DNA of 16,235 nt from an uncultured Pseudomonadota bacterium (lineage in GTDB: Bacteria > Pseudomonadota > Gammaproteobacteria > Burkholderiales > SG8-41): contig CAMPGR010000088.1 in NCBI GenBank assembly GCA_946885605.1, forward strand, positions 1 through 16,235. Reading direction: 5' to 3'. This document shows, piece after piece, positions 1-6,411 of the stretch. The notes beneath the pieces were generated by a model. The model saw only the letters and a list, made by a program, of their open reading frames with translations. It did not search any database and had not been told where the DNA came from. Numbering within the stretch: position 1 is the first letter of the stretch; each line of letters begins with the position of its first letter. A program made the translations under genes and the position numbers.

Positions 1-531
1 TGCCTCGTCCTCCGGGAGCCCAATGCCGGGGGGCGAGGGCGATTCGGGGTTCTTCACGCTGACGATGTAGCTCGCTTCCTTCTCGATGTTCAGAGTTTTC
101 TGCACCGGTCCCGGCCTTTCGGGAAGCTCGAGGGCGTAGGCGATGTGTGTGTGGTCATCATGGCGAACCAGCGCGTACACGCCCTCGCCCGCCGGCCGCG
201 CAGCCGGCACGATGCGCTCGCCGCGCGTGCGAGTTTCGTACGTCTCCTCGCCTAGCTCACGTTCGATCTCGCCCGGCTTGCGCGAGACCTTCTCGACGAA
301 GGCCCATTCCCGTTCATGTTTGCTGACATCGGGAAGACGCTTCTTGGGAACGATGATGAGCCGATACAACCCTTTGCCCTTCGGATGCAGGACGATGTAT
401 GAGCGCGCAACGTCGTCCAGTCCTCGAGGGGTCCACTCGTCACCGGGCGGCCGTACGCGAGGACGGTAAAAGAAAAAAATATTTCCACTTTCCTGCGCTC
501 GTATTTTCTGCTCCTGCTGTCTCGAGGCCAT
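1..531 (-). CDS. Conserved protein of unknown function, N-terminal part (cut by left window edge)
   Basis: An open frame of 177 codons runs on the minus strand from an ATG at 531 to the window edge with no stop. A good Shine-Dalgarno GGGAG (minus strand, 538-542) lies 6 nt before the ATG. The product starts with a charged segment followed by GNIFFFYRP (residues 17-25), then a YRLIIVPKKRLPD stretch (about 56-68), and an ETRTRGERIVPAARPAGEG region (about 100-116) followed by a predicted beta-strand YALVRH and HIAYALELP. It has no signal peptide or membrane segment. I recall similar FFYRP/RYRLI proteins as widespread hypothetical proteins in soil bacteria, but I know no function and cannot name a domain. 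It is transcribed divergently from the sugar dehydrogenase gene, with 215 bp between them. That it is real coding sequence is well supported by the uninterrupted frame, the RBS and the protein-like composition. Confidence 0.8.
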   Translation of the reverse strand, partial: MASRQQEQKIRAQESGNIFFFYRPRVRPPGDEWTPRGLDDVARSYIVLHPKGKGLYRLIIVPKKRLPDVSKHEREWAFVEKVSRKPGEIERELGEETYETRTRGERIVPAARPAGEGVYALVRHDDHTHIAYALELPERPGPVQKTLNIEKEASYIVSVKNPESPSPPGIGLPEDEA

Positions 532-537
532 GGCAAT

Positions 538-542
538 CTCCC
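538..542 (-). promoter_or_regulatory. Ribosome binding site for the unknown gene ending at the left edge
   Basis: On the minus strand this reads GGGAG, 6 nt upstream of the ATG at 531-529. It fixes the start of a gene whose 3' end lies outside the window. Confidence 0.6.
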
Positions 543-736
543 GCGTGGATTCCGTGAGACATCCCTTGCCGGAGATAGTGCGCAACAGTCACAAACCCGC
601 GGCTCACGACCCTGTCCGCGATGACGCACCCGACTACGAAGAACGCGACGCCTTAGAAGAAGACCGCGGATCCTCGAAGAACGATCGCGACCATTTTGCT
701 CTCTAACGCGGTGTTCCCGAAGGTTGAACTCTCGCC

Positions 737-741
737 GGAGG
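737..741 (+). promoter_or_regulatory. Ribosome binding site deciding the start of the sugar dehydrogenase
   Basis: GGAGG lies 5 nt before the ATG at 747. It supports that start over a longer frame opening at 696, and the shorter protein begins directly with a signal peptide. Confidence 0.65.
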
Positions 742-746
742 ATGAC

Positions 747-1985
747 ATGACTCCGTCGCTTATTCGACTGACTGCCATCACGGCTCTCATTTTCGCATTC
801 CTCCCGGCAGCTCGGAGTCAGGCGCCGGCCGGCCCGCCTCCCGATGTCGTGCCCTCCAGTGCCGGAGATCTCAGAGTCGAGCGACTCGCCACGCTCGAAT
901 ATCCATGGGGGATGGCGATGCTGCCAGACGGGCGGCTGCTGGTTACGGAGAAGCCCGGGCGCCTCAGGATCTGGGAAAACGGCAAGTTGTCGGAACCGGT
1001 CCAGGGAGTCCCGAAGGTCGTGTACCGGGCCACGCAGTTCGAGCAGGGAGGGCTGCTCGGCGTTGCGATCGATCCCGATTTCGCTCGCAATCGTTTCGTA
1101 TACCTGTCGTACGTCGAGCCCTCCAAGCAGCAGCCCCCCGACATAGGAGAGACCGGGGACATTCGCTTCGCCGATTACCTCGACACCTCGGACAACATCC
1201 TGAGGGGCGGCGCCGTGGGGCGCGGCAGGCTCGAAGGCAATGCGCTACGCGAGTTCCAGGTCATCTGGCGCCAGGTGCCGAAGACCGTGGGACGAGGGCA
1301 CTTCGGGCATCGGCTCATCTTCGCGCCGGATGGCACGCTCTTCATCACCTCCGGTGAGCGGATGCGCTTCGACCCTGCCCAGAGCCTCGCATCGAATCTG
1401 GGTAAAGTGGTGCGCATCCATCCGGACGGGTCAATCCCGAAGGACAACCCGTTCGCAGGGAAGGAAGGTGGGCGCGGCGAGGTCTGGACTTACGGCCATC
1501 GTAATATCCTCGCCGCGGCGATCGATCCTTCTTCCGGTCTGTTCTGGGCCTTCGAGATGGGCCCGCTCGGAGGCGACGAGATCAATCTCATCCAGCGCGG
1601 GAAGAACTACGGCTGGCCGCTCGTCAGCAACGGCGACAACTACGGCGGCCCTTCGATCCCGGATCATCCGACGCAAAAGCAGTTCCAGGAACCGGTTCGC
1701 ACCTGGACGCCGGTGGTCTCGCCTTCGGGCGCAATGTTCTACACGGGCGCGCTCTTCACGGGGTGGCGCGGCAGCGCGCTCGTCGGCGGCCTGTCATCGC
1801 AAGCGCTGGTCCGGCTGACTTTCGATGGGGAACGCATCGTAACGGAAGAACGGATCGACCTGAAACGGCGGATCCGGGACGTGATCCAGGCGCCAGATGG
1901 CGCGGTCCTCCTGATCGTCGACGCCAAAACCGGAGACCTGCTGCGCCTGACGCCTGCTGCCGCGCGCCCTGCGTCGTCGCGCTAG
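747..1985 (+). CDS. Exported PQQ-dependent sugar dehydrogenase (soluble aldose dehydrogenase type, GSDH family)
   Basis: The 412-residue product has a classical signal peptide: basic start, hydrophobic core around residues 8-21 and a likely cleavage after SQA (residue 26). The rest matches the six-bladed beta-propeller GSDH family that includes soluble quinoprotein glucose dehydrogenase and E. coli YliI. Visible landmarks are EQGGLLGVAIDPDF (about 99-112), GHFGHRL with the probable catalytic His at 185, FAPDGTLFITSGE (about 192-204), VWTYGHRN (about 246-253), GGDEINLI (about 275-282), NYGWP (about 287-291) and RIRDVIQAPDG near the C-terminus. Family members oxidise aldose sugars at C1 in the periplasm using PQQ and Ca2+. 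No PQQ biosynthesis genes are in view, so the cofactor would come from elsewhere. One oddity is E-M-G-P (270-273), where the family commonly has E-H-G-P. The substrate is unknown. The longer start at 696 lacks a good RBS and would bury the signal peptide. Confidence 0.88.
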   Translation: MTPSLIRLTAITALIFAFLPAARSQAPAGPPPDVVPSSAGDLRVERLATLEYPWGMAMLPDGRLLVTEKPGRLRIWENGKLSEPVQGVPKVVYRATQFEQGGLLGVAIDPDFARNRFVYLSYVEPSKQQPPDIGETGDIRFADYLDTSDNILRGGAVGRGRLEGNALREFQVIWRQVPKTVGRGHFGHRLIFAPDGTLFITSGERMRFDPAQSLASNLGKVVRIHPDGSIPKDNPFAGKEGGRGEVWTYGHRNILAAAIDPSSGLFWAFEMGPLGGDEINLIQRGKNYGWPLVSNGDNYGGPSIPDHPTQKQFQEPVRTWTPVVSPSGAMFYTGALFTGWRGSALVGGLSSQALVRLTFDGERIVTEERIDLKRRIRDVIQAPDGAVLLIVDAKTGDLLRLTPAAARPASSR

Positions 1986-1996
1986 AAGCGCGTAAC

Positions 1997-2026
1997 CGAC
2001 CTGCGGGTCGCAAGCTCGGTCGAGCT
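1997..2026 (+). terminator. Possible tandem hairpin terminator after the sugar dehydrogenase gene
   Basis: Two small perfect hairpins sit 11 nt after the stop codon. The first is CGACC-TGCG-GGTCG (1997-2010) and the second AGCTC-GGTC-GAGCT (2013-2026). Neither is followed by a T-run, so intrinsic termination is uncertain. The position between convergent genes makes a transcript end plausible. Confidence 0.28.
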
Positions 2027-2148
2027 CCTCGTCCTCGAGCGCAAGCAGGGCTGGGGATCATGCCGTGCAGCCGATTTGCGGCGGGCCACGATGACTTCTG
2101 CGTTGGTGAGAAATTAGCTTGTCTGAGTAGATCTGCAGCAAGCCATGA

Positions 2149-2183
2149 CGTCCGCGTTAAGGACGCACGCGTTTACGCGCGTC
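2149..2183 (-). terminator. Possible hairpin terminator after the sulfatase gene
   Basis: Just past the sulfatase stop (minus strand), an interrupted GC-rich stem spans 2162-2183: GACGC pairs with GCGTC, followed by an A/C mismatch and two further pairs. A second potential stem, CGTCC with GGACG, covers 2149-2165 and shares bases with it, so the two are alternatives. The T-tract is poor. The convergent arrangement with the sugar dehydrogenase supports a transcript end here. Confidence 0.28.
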
Positions 2184-2196
2184 GCCACATTAAAAT

Positions 2197-3561
2197 TCAA
2201 GACAGACGCGTGCTGGCGGGCACGTAACCGTCCGGGGCGCCCGGCGGGGTCGGTGGGTGCACCTTCAAACTTTCCTGGAAGTCGTGAATCATGCGCCGCA
2301 TCGGCGTGCGCACCCAGCTTGCCGCGGTGTGGATGTCGGTCTCTTCCTTGGGATCCTGTATGAGGTTGAAGAGGTACGGCGCTTCGAGGTGATTGGGCCC
2401 GGCGTTCGGCTCGGGCTCCCAGATCAGGTGCATCTTCCAGTCGCGCCACTTCACCGCGCGCAGTTCGTTCTTGATGTAATAAACGAAGCCTTCGCGGTTC
2501 GAATTCTCCTGCCGGCCGAGCAGGAAGTCGAGCTGGTCGACGCCGTCGATGGGGCGATCGCCGGGAAGCCCTGCGTTGGCAACTCGCGCGAGCGTCGTAT
2601 AGACATCGGTGACATGCACGATCTCGTTGCTGACGCGACCGGCGGGCACCTGCCCCGGCCAGCGCACGATGCACGGCGCGCGCAGACCGCCTTCCATCGC
2701 GGTGTGATAGGTGCCGCGCCACGGGCCGGCGGTGCCACGCCACGGCCGGCGGAATTCCGGCCCGTTGTCGCTCGCGAAGATGAAGAGCGTGTCGGCCGCC
2801 ATGCCGAGCGCATCGATCTCATCGATAAGCTCGCCGACGCGGTGATCCATTTCCGCCAGCGCATCGGCGAAGTCGCCGTTGCCCGTTCGCCCCGTGAAGT
2901 CGGGATGGGGAAGCGTCGGATAGTGGAGCTGCGTGATCGGCACGTAGGCGAAGAAGCGTTTCCCGGCCCGTGATTGTCGCCGCACAAATTCCCTCGTGCG
3001 CGCGATGAGCTCGGCGTCGATTCGGCGTCGCGCTTCGAGGTCATAGACCTTGACGTTCTTCGCCGGCTCGCCCTTGTGGCCCTCCATGATGCACGGCAGC
3101 GGAACGACATCCGGATCGTAGCCCGGCGAACTCGTGAACATGCTCTCGTTGCTGGTGCGCGGGATGCCGTACCACTCGTCGAAGCCGCGCTCGTGCGGAA
3201 AACGGCCGGCGCGGTCGCCCAGATGCCACTTGCCCGATATCGCCGTGGCATAGCCCTGCGCGGACAGCAGCTGGCCGAGGGTGATTTCCCAGGGATGGAG
3301 GCCTTGCGGCAAGCCGGCGGGTACCGATTGCATTGCGCCTGTGCGTATGGGATGGCGGCCCGTCATGAGCGCGGAGCGCGTAGGCACGCAATCGCTCTCG
3401 ACGTTGAAGTTGAGGAGCCGCAGGCCTTCGGAGGCGAGCGCGTCGATGCGCGGGGTCGGCGCGCCGCGCAGCGCTCCGCCGCCATAGCAGCCGAGCTCAC
3501 CCCACCCGAGGTTGTCGGCGAGTATGAGCACGATGTTTGGCAGAGCGTTCTTCTGGGTCAT
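2197..3561 (-). CDS. Sulfatase family protein (arylsulfatase-like, no signal peptide)
   Basis: The 454-residue product is a type I sulfatase of the alkaline phosphatase superfamily. The formylglycine motif is C58-V-P-T-R (C-x-P-x-R core, Thr where the classical motif has Ser). It also shows LADNLGWGELGCYG at the N-terminus (metal ligand region, D16-N17 where many members have D-D), GKWHLG (about 110-115, K111 and H113), QLHYPTLPH (about 211-219) and ASDNGPE (about 263-269, D265-N266). These enzymes hydrolyse sulfate esters after Cys is converted to formylglycine. No formylglycine-generating enzyme is in view. No signal peptide is present, so it probably acts in the cytoplasm on an imported sulfate ester. 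It is transcribed divergently from the lutA-led operon with 70 bp between the starts. No strong RBS precedes the ATG at 3561, but no in-frame ATG before the metal motif fits better. The substrate is unknown. Confidence 0.88.
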   Translation of the reverse strand: MTQKNALPNIVLILADNLGWGELGCYGGGALRGAPTPRIDALASEGLRLLNFNVESDCVPTRSALMTGRHPIRTGAMQSVPAGLPQGLHPWEITLGQLLSAQGYATAISGKWHLGDRAGRFPHERGFDEWYGIPRTSNESMFTSSPGYDPDVVPLPCIMEGHKGEPAKNVKVYDLEARRRIDAELIARTREFVRRQSRAGKRFFAYVPITQLHYPTLPHPDFTGRTGNGDFADALAEMDHRVGELIDEIDALGMAADTLFIFASDNGPEFRRPWRGTAGPWRGTYHTAMEGGLRAPCIVRWPGQVPAGRVSNEIVHVTDVYTTLARVANAGLPGDRPIDGVDQLDFLLGRQENSNREGFVYYIKNELRAVKWRDWKMHLIWEPEPNAGPNHLEAPYLFNLIQDPKEETDIHTAASWVRTPMRRMIHDFQESLKVHPPTPPGAPDGYVPASTRLS

Positions 3562-3590
3562 CTAGCGTTGCGAATGTCGTCTGGAAACGG

Positions 3591-3611
3591 GGCAGTATAA
3601 TGCACACTGCC
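3591..3611. promoter_or_regulatory. Inverted repeat, candidate operator shared by the sulfatase gene and the lut-type operon
   Basis: GGCAGT (3591-3596) and ACTGCC (3606-3611) form a perfect 6-bp inverted repeat with a 9-nt spacer. The repeat overlaps the TATAAT hexamer and lies in the only 70 bp available for control of both divergent genes. If transcription starts about 7 nt after the -10, most of the repeat lies upstream of or at the start site, so it fits a protein-binding site better than an RNA hairpin. No regulator gene is in the window, so the binding protein cannot be named. Confidence 0.45.
3596..3601 (+). promoter_or_regulatory. Candidate -10 element of the lut-type operon
   Basis: A consensus TATAAT lies 30 nt upstream of the lutA-like ATG, giving a leader of roughly 24 nt. 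No good -35 sits at 16-18 nt spacing. The nearest match, TTGCGA (3568-3573), has 22 nt spacing, so the promoter may depend on an activator. Confidence 0.42.
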
Positions 3612-3631
3612 AAGCCCGATGTCTCACAGCA

Positions 3632-4369
3632 ATGCGCGTAGGTCTTTTCGTCACCTGCCTCGTCGACTTGATGCGTCCGCGCATTGGGTTCGCGGCATTG
3701 AGGCTCCTGGAAGCGGCCGGCTGCGAGGTCGTGGTACCGGAGACGCAGACCTGCTGCGGTCAGCCCGGCTACAATTCCGGTGACCGCAGGACCGCACTGG
3801 CGCTTGCACGCAAAGTGCTGCGCGAATTCGAGGACTGCGATTACGTCGTCGCGCCGTCGGGTTCGTGCGCCGGAATGATCCGCACACACTACCCGGAGCT
3901 TTTTTCGGACGACGCTGCGGAGCGCGAGCGCGTGGCGCGCTTCTGCGGGCGCACGTACGAGCTCACGGATTTTCTGGTGAACGTCGTGCAGCTCGAGCAC
4001 GTGCCGGGCCGCTTCGAAGGCAGCGTGACCTACCACGATTCGTGCTCCGGGTTGCGGGAACTCGGTGTGAAGAACCAGCCGCGCGCGTTGCTCGCGAAGG
4101 TTGGAGGCCTCACGATGAAGGAGATGGAGGAAGCGGAAGTGTGCTGCGGTTTCGGCGGCGCGTTCGCCGTCAAGTTCGGCGACATATCGACGCATATCGC
4201 CGATCGCAAATGCGAGAGCATTGCTGCAGCGGGAGCCGACGCCGTCGTTCTCGGCGACCTCGGCTGCATGCTCAATATCGAGGGGCGGCTACGCCGGCGC
4301 GGAGACATGAAAACGAAAGTGTTGCACGTCGCCGAGGTGCTGGCGGGAACGGACGCAATGGGGTCATGA
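3632..4369 (+). CDS. lutA: LutA-like iron-sulfur subunit of a lactate-type 2-hydroxyacid oxidase
   Basis: The 245-residue product has two cysteine-rich CCG domains (as in LutA, GlcF and HdrB). The first shows C9, C41-C42-G and C79; the second shows C138, C171-C172-G and C212. The length matches B. subtilis LutA (about 240 residues). In the LutABC system the three proteins together oxidise L-lactate to pyruvate in the cytoplasm; LutA supplies an iron-sulfur or disulfide-type electron-transfer subunit. It is the first gene of a six-gene operon and is followed after 1 nt by the ketopantoate-reductase-like gene, not by lutB as in the usual arrangement. The ATG at 3632 lacks a strong Shine-Dalgarno, but the motif GLFVTCLVD begins right after it, so the start is well placed. 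The family is certain; the true substrate may be a 2-hydroxy acid other than lactate. Confidence 0.88.
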   Translation: MRVGLFVTCLVDLMRPRIGFAALRLLEAAGCEVVVPETQTCCGQPGYNSGDRRTALALARKVLREFEDCDYVVAPSGSCAGMIRTHYPELFSDDAAERERVARFCGRTYELTDFLVNVVQLEHVPGRFEGSVTYHDSCSGLRELGVKNQPRALLAKVGGLTMKEMEEAEVCCGFGGAFAVKFGDISTHIADRKCESIAAAGADAVVLGDLGCMLNIEGRLRRRGDMKTKVLHVAEVLAGTDAMGS

Positions 4370-4370
4370 A

Positions 4371-5297
4371 ATGAAGATTGCAATCATGGGTTCGGGCGGT
4401 GTCGGAGGCTACTTCGGCGCACGCCTCGCGCAGAGCGGTTGTGAGGTGCACTTCATCGCCCGCGGGGCGCATCTGGCGGCGATGCGGGAGCAGGGACTGA
4501 AAGTCGAGAGCGGACTGGGCGAGGTCCATCTCAAGCCCGTGCGCGCGACCGACGATCCGGCCATACTGCCGCGGATGGATCTCGTGCTCTTTTCCGTGAA
4601 ACTCTGGGATACCGAAGCGGCAGCGCGCTCGATCAAACCGCTCTTCGGGCCGGACACCGCCATCGTCTCGTTCCAGAACGGTGTGCAGAAGGACGACGTG
4701 CTGCGCGGCGTTTTCGGGGAGAAGGCCGTCATGGGCGGCGTGGGCTACATCGCGACCACCATCGGACGCCCTGGCGTGATCAAGCACACCGGCACGTTAC
4801 AGCGGCTCGTGTTTGGCGAGTACGACGGCAGCGCTACGCCGCGCGCGCAGGCCCTGCTCGAAGCGTGCCGTAAGGGTGGCATCGACGCCGAATTGAGCAC
4901 CGACATCCGCCGCCAGATCTGGGAGAAATTCGTGTTCCTGGTCGGGCTCTCCGGCACCACCACGACGATGCGGGTTCCCATCGGCGCGATCCGCGCCGAT
5001 CCGGGCGCGCGCGCATTCCTGCTCGATTTGATGCGCGAAGCGGTTGCCGTGGGACGCGCGCACGATGTGGCGCTCGAGAAAGACTACGCGGAGAAGCGGC
5101 TCGCGTTCTGCGACGGGCTCCCGGAGGACATGACCTCCTCGATGCATCACGATCTCGAGCGCGGCAATCCGCTCGAGGTGCAGTGGCTGAGCGGCGGCGT
5201 CGTGCAATTGGGCGAAAAGGCGGGCGTTCCGACGCCGGCCAATCGCGCGGTGTGGGATATCCTGGCCCTGCACGCGGCGGGACGCAGAAAAGGCTGA
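4371..5297 (+). CDS. Ketopantoate reductase family protein (PanE/ApbA-like), probably a catabolic paralogue
   Basis: The 308-residue product has an N-terminal NADP-binding Rossmann fold (GSGGVGGYFGARLA, residues 7-20), the SVKLWD motif with K77, SFQNGVQ with N103, and the C-terminal helical domain with K186 in WEKF and E269 in LEVQWLSGG. The length is typical of ketopantoate reductases. E. coli PanE has Asn four and eight residues after the catalytic Lys (N180, N184); here those positions are L190 and S194. This suggests the substrate is not ketopantoate but another 2-keto or 2-hydroxy acid. The gene starts 1 nt after the lutA-like stop and ends 1 nt before the next start, so it is clearly co-transcribed. 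No other pantothenate gene is nearby. The alternative, a genuine panE, is possible but less likely. Confidence 0.85.
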   Translation: MKIAIMGSGGVGGYFGARLAQSGCEVHFIARGAHLAAMREQGLKVESGLGEVHLKPVRATDDPAILPRMDLVLFSVKLWDTEAAARSIKPLFGPDTAIVSFQNGVQKDDVLRGVFGEKAVMGGVGYIATTIGRPGVIKHTGTLQRLVFGEYDGSATPRAQALLEACRKGGIDAELSTDIRRQIWEKFVFLVGLSGTTTTMRVPIGAIRADPGARAFLLDLMREAVAVGRAHDVALEKDYAEKRLAFCDGLPEDMTSSMHHDLERGNPLEVQWLSGGVVQLGEKAGVPTPANRAVWDILALHAAGRRKG

Positions 5298-5298
5298 C

Positions 5299-6393
5299 AT
5301 GGGCGCTCCGCGGCTGACCATCCGCGCGATACGGGCGACGGCGGTCGAAATCCCGATGACTTATGCGCTCGGAACGAGCGCGGCGACGGTGCGTGCGGCG
5401 CCGCTCCTCCTGGTCGATTTCGAAACGAAGGAGGGAATAACCGGCCACTCGTATCTCTTCTGCTATCTCCCCGCTGCCGCGCCGGCGATCGCAAGCCTGA
5501 TCGCCGAGGTGGAGCGCACGGTGCAGGGCGATCGGGTCGCACCTGTGGAGCTATGGGCGAAGCTCGCCAGACGCTTCACACTGATCGGTGTGCAGGGCGT
5601 CGTGCGCATGGCGATGGCCGCGCTCGACGTGGCGGCCTGGGACGCACTTGCGATCGCCGCCGGGCTTCCGCTCGCCGCGTATCTGGGCGGAACGGTGCAG
5701 CCGATCCCGGCGTACAACAGTTGCGGGCTGGGGCTCATGGCTCCCGAGGCGGTCGCCGACGAAGCGGAAAAGCTGCTCGCCGGAGGCTTCCGCGCGGTGA
5801 AGCTTCGCCTCGGATACCCCACGCTCGAAGCGGATCTTGCAGCGCTGCATGCCGTGCGCAAGCGTGTGCCGGACGACATCGCCGTGATGGTGGATTTCAA
5901 CCAGGCGCTGTCGCTAGCCGAAGCGTTGCGGCGCGGCCGGGCGCTCGACCGCGAAGCGGTGTACTGGATCGAGGAGCCGATCAGGCACGATGACTACCCA
6001 GGTGCAGCAAGCCTGGTGCGCGAGCTTGCGACGCCGATCCAGATCGGGGAGAACTTCTCCGGCGCGCGCGCAATGGCGGAAGCGCTCGGGATGTCTGCCT
6101 GCGACTATGTAATGCCGGATCTCGAGCGCATCGGCGGCGTGAGCGGCTGGCAACACGCGGCAGGGCTTGCCGCCACTCGCGGCATCGAAATGTCGTCGCA
6201 CCTCTTTCCGGAAGTCAGCGCCCATCTCCTCGCGGTGACCCCGACGCGCCACTGGCTCGAATATGTGGACTGGGCGAACCCGATACTCGAAGAGCCGCTT
6301 CGCATCGTGGACGGGAAGGCGCTCGTGGCGGATCGCACCGGCAACGGGCTTTCGTGGAACGCGGATGCGGTTGCGCGTTATCGTTTGCAGTGA
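5299..6393 (+). CDS. Mandelate racemase-like enolase superfamily enzyme with Arg at the second catalytic Lys position
   Basis: The 364-residue product aligns with Pseudomonas mandelate racemase along its length. Key residues sit at a constant offset of four: K168 (MR K164), metal ligands D199, E225 and E251 (D195, E221, E247), the His-Asp dyad H301/D274 (H297/D270) and E321 (E317). The exception is R170, where MR has the (S)-specific base K166, giving K-L-R instead of K-x-K. Superfamily members abstract a proton alpha to a carboxylate, with Mg2+ stabilising the enolate, and then racemise or dehydrate. Loss of one of the two bases argues against simple racemisation and for a one-base reaction such as dehydration of a 2,3-dihydroxy acid, or for stereospecific action from the His side. 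The gene is joined to its upstream neighbour by a 1-nt gap and is followed by the lutB-like gene after 18 nt. The substrate is unknown. Confidence 0.88.
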   Translation: MGAPRLTIRAIRATAVEIPMTYALGTSAATVRAAPLLLVDFETKEGITGHSYLFCYLPAAAPAIASLIAEVERTVQGDRVAPVELWAKLARRFTLIGVQGVVRMAMAALDVAAWDALAIAAGLPLAAYLGGTVQPIPAYNSCGLGLMAPEAVADEAEKLLAGGFRAVKLRLGYPTLEADLAALHAVRKRVPDDIAVMVDFNQALSLAEALRRGRALDREAVYWIEEPIRHDDYPGAASLVRELATPIQIGENFSGARAMAEALGMSACDYVMPDLERIGGVSGWQHAAGLAATRGIEMSSHLFPEVSAHLLAVTPTRHWLEYVDWANPILEEPLRIVDGKALVADRTGNGLSWNADAVARYRLQ

Positions 6394-6411
6394 GAAAGAC
6401 ATGAACCGCCC

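Larger units (their letters stand above)
532..746. other. Divergent intergenic region between the unknown gene and the sugar dehydrogenase gene
   Basis: These 215 bp must hold the promoters of both flanking genes. I found no convincing -35/-10 pair. A 9-bp direct repeat CGAAGAACG occurs at 637-645 and 675-683, within a purine-rich stretch. No further gene is evident; the few ATG-started frames are very short. Confidence 0.4.

Noticed and set aside
252..629. Minus-strand ORF of 125 codons near the left end
   Set aside because: It overlaps the edge-open frame 1-531 in another reading frame. That frame has the RBS and protein-like composition; this one is Arg/Ser-rich noise.
637..683. 9-bp direct repeat CGAAGAACG in the region upstream of the sugar dehydrogenase
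   Set aside because: Two short copies 38 bp apart in a purine-rich stretch can arise by chance. There is no third copy, symmetry or clear promoter to tie it to.
2257..3600. Two plus-strand ORFs opposite the sulfatase gene
   Set aside because: Both are antisense to a sulfatase with intact motifs and show no domain of their own.
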